Shown here: piece by piece, positions 61,901-64,000 of the stretch
Numbering within the stretch: the stretch's first letter is position 1
Layout of the letters: every line of letters starts with the position of its first letter
Source of the DNA: JAJYIV01 sp964499955
Lineage (GTDB): Bacteria > Patescibacteriota > Patescibacteriia > UBA9934 > GWF2-40-263
Reading direction: 5' to 3'
Length of the DNA stretch: 64,000 bases
NCBI GenBank assembly: GCA_964499955.1
Contig: CAZCMI010000001.1
Span: forward strand, 50,315 to 114,314
Program-made: the position numbers and the translations under genes
Notes under the pieces: model-generated
The model's input: only the letters and a program-made list of their open reading frames with translations
Databases searched by the model: none
What the model was told of the DNA's origin: nothing

Positions 61901-64000
61901 CGCAGACGAATGTGTTGGGGATCGGCATCAAAGGTTCGGAAGGGATCAACGGCGATAACGCGTTGCTCATCGACGGGGGGTGGGACGCCGGGCTGATGTT
62001 CTCCGGCGCGGATATTACCACCGACATTACGACGTCGGCCAACCGCAATTTGACCATCACGCCCAACGGAACGGGGCAGGTGGTCGTCGGTTCCAGCATT
62101 CTGCCGTCCGCGGACAACGCCTATGATTTGGGCGACCCGGATTTCCGCTGGCGCGACTTGTATCTCGGCCCCGCGTCGTTGCATATCTCCTCCTTTGGGA
62201 CGGATGGCGCCGGATACATCGATTCGTCCTGGGCCTTGGGTGTTGTGGACGACGACGCCGGCACGTTCCGCCTGCGCAACGCCACCACGGATACCACGGC
62301 CCTTTCCGTGGGCACGGAAGGCCACGTGGCCTTCGGCGGCGACATTCTGCCAGCCGTCCCGCCCGGCGGGGACGACATGCTTTCTCGGACGCGAACCGTC
62401 ATCGCGCCGTCGAGTTTTATACGTGAACGCGTAGCCACGGTCCTCCGATCTAACGGCAGTCCGCTGGTGGCGTACGTGGAGAGCGACGGAACCGACGGAT
62501 TGTGGCTTGTAGATTGCGGATCCGACGATTGTACGACGCCTGGCGTTCCTGTGGACTACAGCGACGAGGCGGAGGGTATTACGGGGATCGCCATGACGCT
62601 TCCTGCCGACAATCGCCCGATCGTGGCGTATAGCACGGGCGGCGGCAGTGTAGAGGTATTCCGTTGCGTGGACGAGGTATGTTCGGATGGCGTTTCGGAG
62701 ACGATCGTAACGGAGGACAGCGTTTCCGAACGCATTTCCGCCGTAACGGTGCAGGACGGCGAACCGTTATTGATGTTTTGGAACGGGAACGGCGGGGACG
62801 GATATTGGACGGCCAAGCGCGTGGCCGCGGGAACGGGCACGGGGTGCAATGGAACCGCGGATTGGACGTGCACGATGGTGTACGCCGCAGCTTGGAGTGA
62901 CCGCCACCACCTTTCCGTTCGTTCAAACGGTTTGCCGTTGGTCGTTGTGATGAATGATGACGGGACGCAACACGAGGTGTACAGATGCGCGGACCTGACG
63001 TGCGCGACGATGGGCGCCCCGGTATTCGCTACGACCTTCGGGTCGGAATTTCCTGCGTACGCGTGGGTGAAGCCAGGGACGGACGACGTCGTCGTCTTGT
63101 ACCAGGCGAGTCCAGATATGATGAATGGTTCAGAAGGATGGGTGACCTTTGACGTGTTCGATACAGGACTCGGCACACCGTTTTTGAAAGCATCGTCTGG
63201 AGGAACCAAATACGTCCGGGAGGTTACCATGGACGCCAACGGACTCCCCCTCTTGGCCGTTGATTCTGACGAGATGATTGGCGGCTCCGGTGTTTTTGTT
63301 GTCCGATGCGCGACGTCCACCTGCCTTTCAGGAACCACGACCCAAGCAGAACTGCATAATGGAGGACATTCCAGCAATAGGATATCGATCGTCGTCCGGA
63401 ACAATGGAATACCCTTGGTCGTGTTTGATGAAAGCAGTATGGATGGGGCCCCACTGGTCGCCATTGCTTGTGTGGACGTGACGTGCGGCGCCGAGCTTGT
63501 GTATACGTCGGGTACGTCCATCGGCTCCTCCACCCAGTTCTTCCGCGACGTGTACGCCGCCAACTTCTTCGGCAAGAGCATCACGGTCACCGGCTTCGAC
63601 GTGGCCGAGGAGTTCTTCACCGAAGATCCTTCGGTTGGCGCGGGAGACCTCGTATCCATGGTGTCCGGCACCACGGTGGGCAAGAGCGAAGGGGAAGGGG
63701 ATCCCCGCCTCTTCGGCGTGGTTTCCGAGAAACCCGGGTTGTACCTCTCCCATTGGAACGACGATCCCCGCTCCCGCCCCATTGCCGTCGCCGGCCGCGT
63801 TCCCGTGAAGGTGAACCTCGAAGGCGGTCCCATCGAGATCGGCGACCACCTCACGTCTTCCTCCGTCCCGGGGGTTGCGAAGAAACTCACCGGTCCCGGC
63901 TTCGCCGTGGGCCGCGCGTTGGAAGCATATGCAGGAGAAGGCCAAGGCAAGATCCTCCTGTTCGTGTCCTCCGGATACGTCCTCGCCCCCGCTTCCTCCG
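58954..64000 (+). CDS. Giant exported fibre-like protein, 3' end outside window
   Basis: Open from the ATG at 58954 to the window edge, at least 1682 residues with no stop. Residues 1-30 are a signal peptide. Residues about 33-150 (SVLTYQGRLLDANGVPVADG, LTPRRLLTAAPYALNA) form the N-terminal domain common to large Patescibacterial tail-fibre-like proteins. The middle is Gly/Thr/Asp-rich beta repeats, then NAYDLGDPDFRWRDLYLG (about 62118-62171), a propeller-like section with repeated NG.PLV and paired cysteines (62400-63520), and a segment ending PVKVNLEGGPIEIGDHLTSS and GEGQGKILLFVSSGY. Such modules precede coiled-coil or intramolecular-chaperone ends. Probably a cell-surface fibre. Confidence 0.8.
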   Translation, partial: MHAWWKTPGTWAVFLVLVFSTFALQAITSAATPASVLTYQGRLLDANGVPVADGTADMEFRLYDAATDGVCLWANASATCIGNTPKSVPLQQGLFSQNLGDTNDGFTVIENVFEGYSSIWLEVTVNGETLTPRRLLTAAPYALNAATLEGLAASQFLSAAGGTATGTYDFTSAILAGGSPLVFDGATAEGFTTTFAITDPTADRTHTFQNESGVVPLGTAGNTLFFTTTGPTNVTLPTSGTLATLADITAPPDLSGFLLNTGDDATGTYTFTLGGSDVISIDASTEAHDPIPAFSLSYQPGSWESSISAALRSQVYSPTGGLAAYQLLTGTHTTLYPSLDDDADSWMAGNVLDLAGGAGGSNMLSGTVVDFAGFLGGTALMDQEEAIGFVSVIGGTPSVAGTGQHSGFHVSLNNEGTAFGSLMGLNVSVDNLVDDTTDVRGIALKQDSGVVAGTGLHVDGNWDRGLYITGGAGDLLSSAVLIDFTPPGGLDETVIVSDTRIHAPPSGLAANIALIGSNVLMTAHPESDPSSILIGSMAQMGGASGDGQSIGFVAYGTDMANGSGLNGVPLTSEGQYTGFNASLAASPSSNDEGALVGLYAALSNLGSNRLREMRGMHVEFDDVVAGVGEGVFVRNLDVGANAQRAFAAEGRWEYGLQLDGAFAQTGISVSNAFGGTATPPSGLDINLISSGATPLSPGGIAGTHTNIFMHEDDNANAAYVGHNVVLGNTVDGDASFYGFRLAADAGAQGNAVGSTGDAVGMRLFIDHAPLSASSAEDFLFYGELVNSGDNSVDAMTGLYLSLNNDTGGFPVMTGMDVRSQSGGTGLLLSGWDTGISSTILSDGVGLVSNALFSTTSTGMAQGSAIVAGRFQLDGHFADYVDVSGSTPTATGVGTVVEYLGGGGADYLGSVVLASDDANVYGFEGAPYAGEGRFVGFTALLEGTPAVAGTGRLTGVDINMMNTGANYLETMIGMAIDFSELVDAQTNVLGIGIKGSEGINGDNALLIDGGWDAGLMFSGADITTDITTSANRNLTITPNGTGQVVVGSSILPSADNAYDLGDPDFRWRDLYLGPASLHISSFGTDGAGYIDSSWALGVVDDDAGTFRLRNATTDTTALSVGTEGHVAFGGDILPAVPPGGDDMLSRTRTVIAPSSFIRERVATVLRSNGSPLVAYVESDGTDGLWLVDCGSDDCTTPGVPVDYSDEAEGITGIAMTLPADNRPIVAYSTGGGSVEVFRCVDEVCSDGVSETIVTEDSVSERISAVTVQDGEPLLMFWNGNGGDGYWTAKRVAAGTGTGCNGTADWTCTMVYAAAWSDRHHLSVRSNGLPLVVVMNDDGTQHEVYRCADLTCATMGAPVFATTFGSEFPAYAWVKPGTDDVVVLYQASPDMMNGSEGWVTFDVFDTGLGTPFLKASSGGTKYVREVTMDANGLPLLAVDSDEMIGGSGVFVVRCATSTCLSGTTTQAELHNGGHSSNRISIVVRNNGIPLVVFDESSMDGAPLVAIACVDVTCGAELVYTSGTSIGSSTQFFRDVYAANFFGKSITVTGFDVAEEFFTEDPSVGAGDLVSMVSGTTVGKSEGEGDPRLFGVVSEKPGLYLSHWNDDPRSRPIAVAGRVPVKVNLEGGPIEIGDHLTSSSVPGVAKKLTGPGFAVGRALEAYAGEGQGKILLFVSSGYVLAPASS

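Noticed and set aside
58954..64000. Prophage tail-fibre gene
   Set aside because: It has a signal peptide and no neighbouring capsid, portal, terminase or lysis gene; a cellular surface fibre is more likely.

Overview
The window reads as a high-GC bacterial chromosome segment with dense, mostly single-direction gene packing. ATGA start/stop overlaps are common, Shine-Dalgarno sites are few, and there are no tRNA, rRNA, CRISPR, transposase or recombinase genes. The content points to a member of the Candidate Phyla Radiation (Patescibacteria): large single-copy surface proteins ending or beginning in a conserved 'PFPNE...SDPKTY...' domain, an incomplete giant gene with the tail-fibre-like module common in those genomes, an S-layer-like gene behind an ECF sigma / DUF5667 pair, and very many glycosyltransferases. 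This is an inference from gene content; no phylogenetic marker gene is present.

Layout. 1-3.7 kb: the end of an unknown gene, two membrane proteins, an HtrA-like protein that has lost all three catalytic residues, and a Wzz-like chain-length protein. 3.7-9.9 kb: three separately promoted and terminated genes for exported proteins (a coiled-coil protein with a beta-barrel-like end, a small lipoprotein, and a MopE-type Cys/Asp-repeat lipoprotein) with different codon preference from the flanks; this looks transferred. 9.9-14.6 kb: O-antigen ligase/polymerase-like protein, a NYN-domain protein and two GT4 glycosyltransferases. 14.7-20.8 kb: a small HTH regulator with a dyad over its own promoter, then an ECF sigma factor, its probable DUF5667 anti-sigma factor and an S-layer-like protein. 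20.9-28.9 kb: a TPR protein and a 2395-residue calcium-loop repeat surface protein. 29-35.4 kb: a lipoprotein and a glycosyltransferase operon containing a GT2-GT4 fusion with a C9 tract at the domain junction. 35.4-39.7 kb: a second GYGYG surface protein and a subtilisin-like protease, both carrying the shared C-terminal domain. 39.7-50.4 kb: nucleotide-sugar and glycosyltransferase genes, large membrane enzymes, a CDP-alcohol phosphatidyltransferase and a HIT protein. 50.4-54 kb: two isolated genes with their own promoters around the rmlB / reductase pair. 54-58.9 kb: rmlA and three rhamnosyltransferase-type GT2 genes. 58.95 kb to the end: the 5' part of a giant exported protein, open to the window edge.

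How it fits together: the dTDP-rhamnose and UDP-xylose-type enzymes, about a dozen glycosyltransferases, a chain-length protein and a ligase/polymerase would build a surface glycan. The S-layer-like protein, three further exported proteins with the same roughly 120-200 residue domain, and the giant fibre-like protein would form the cell-surface protein layer. The strongest candidate for something undescribed is that shared domain, a possible cell-surface retention module playing the part SLH domains play elsewhere, together with the YG-hexanucleotide expansions in two of the proteins that carry it and the homopolymer switch in the glycosyltransferase fusion.
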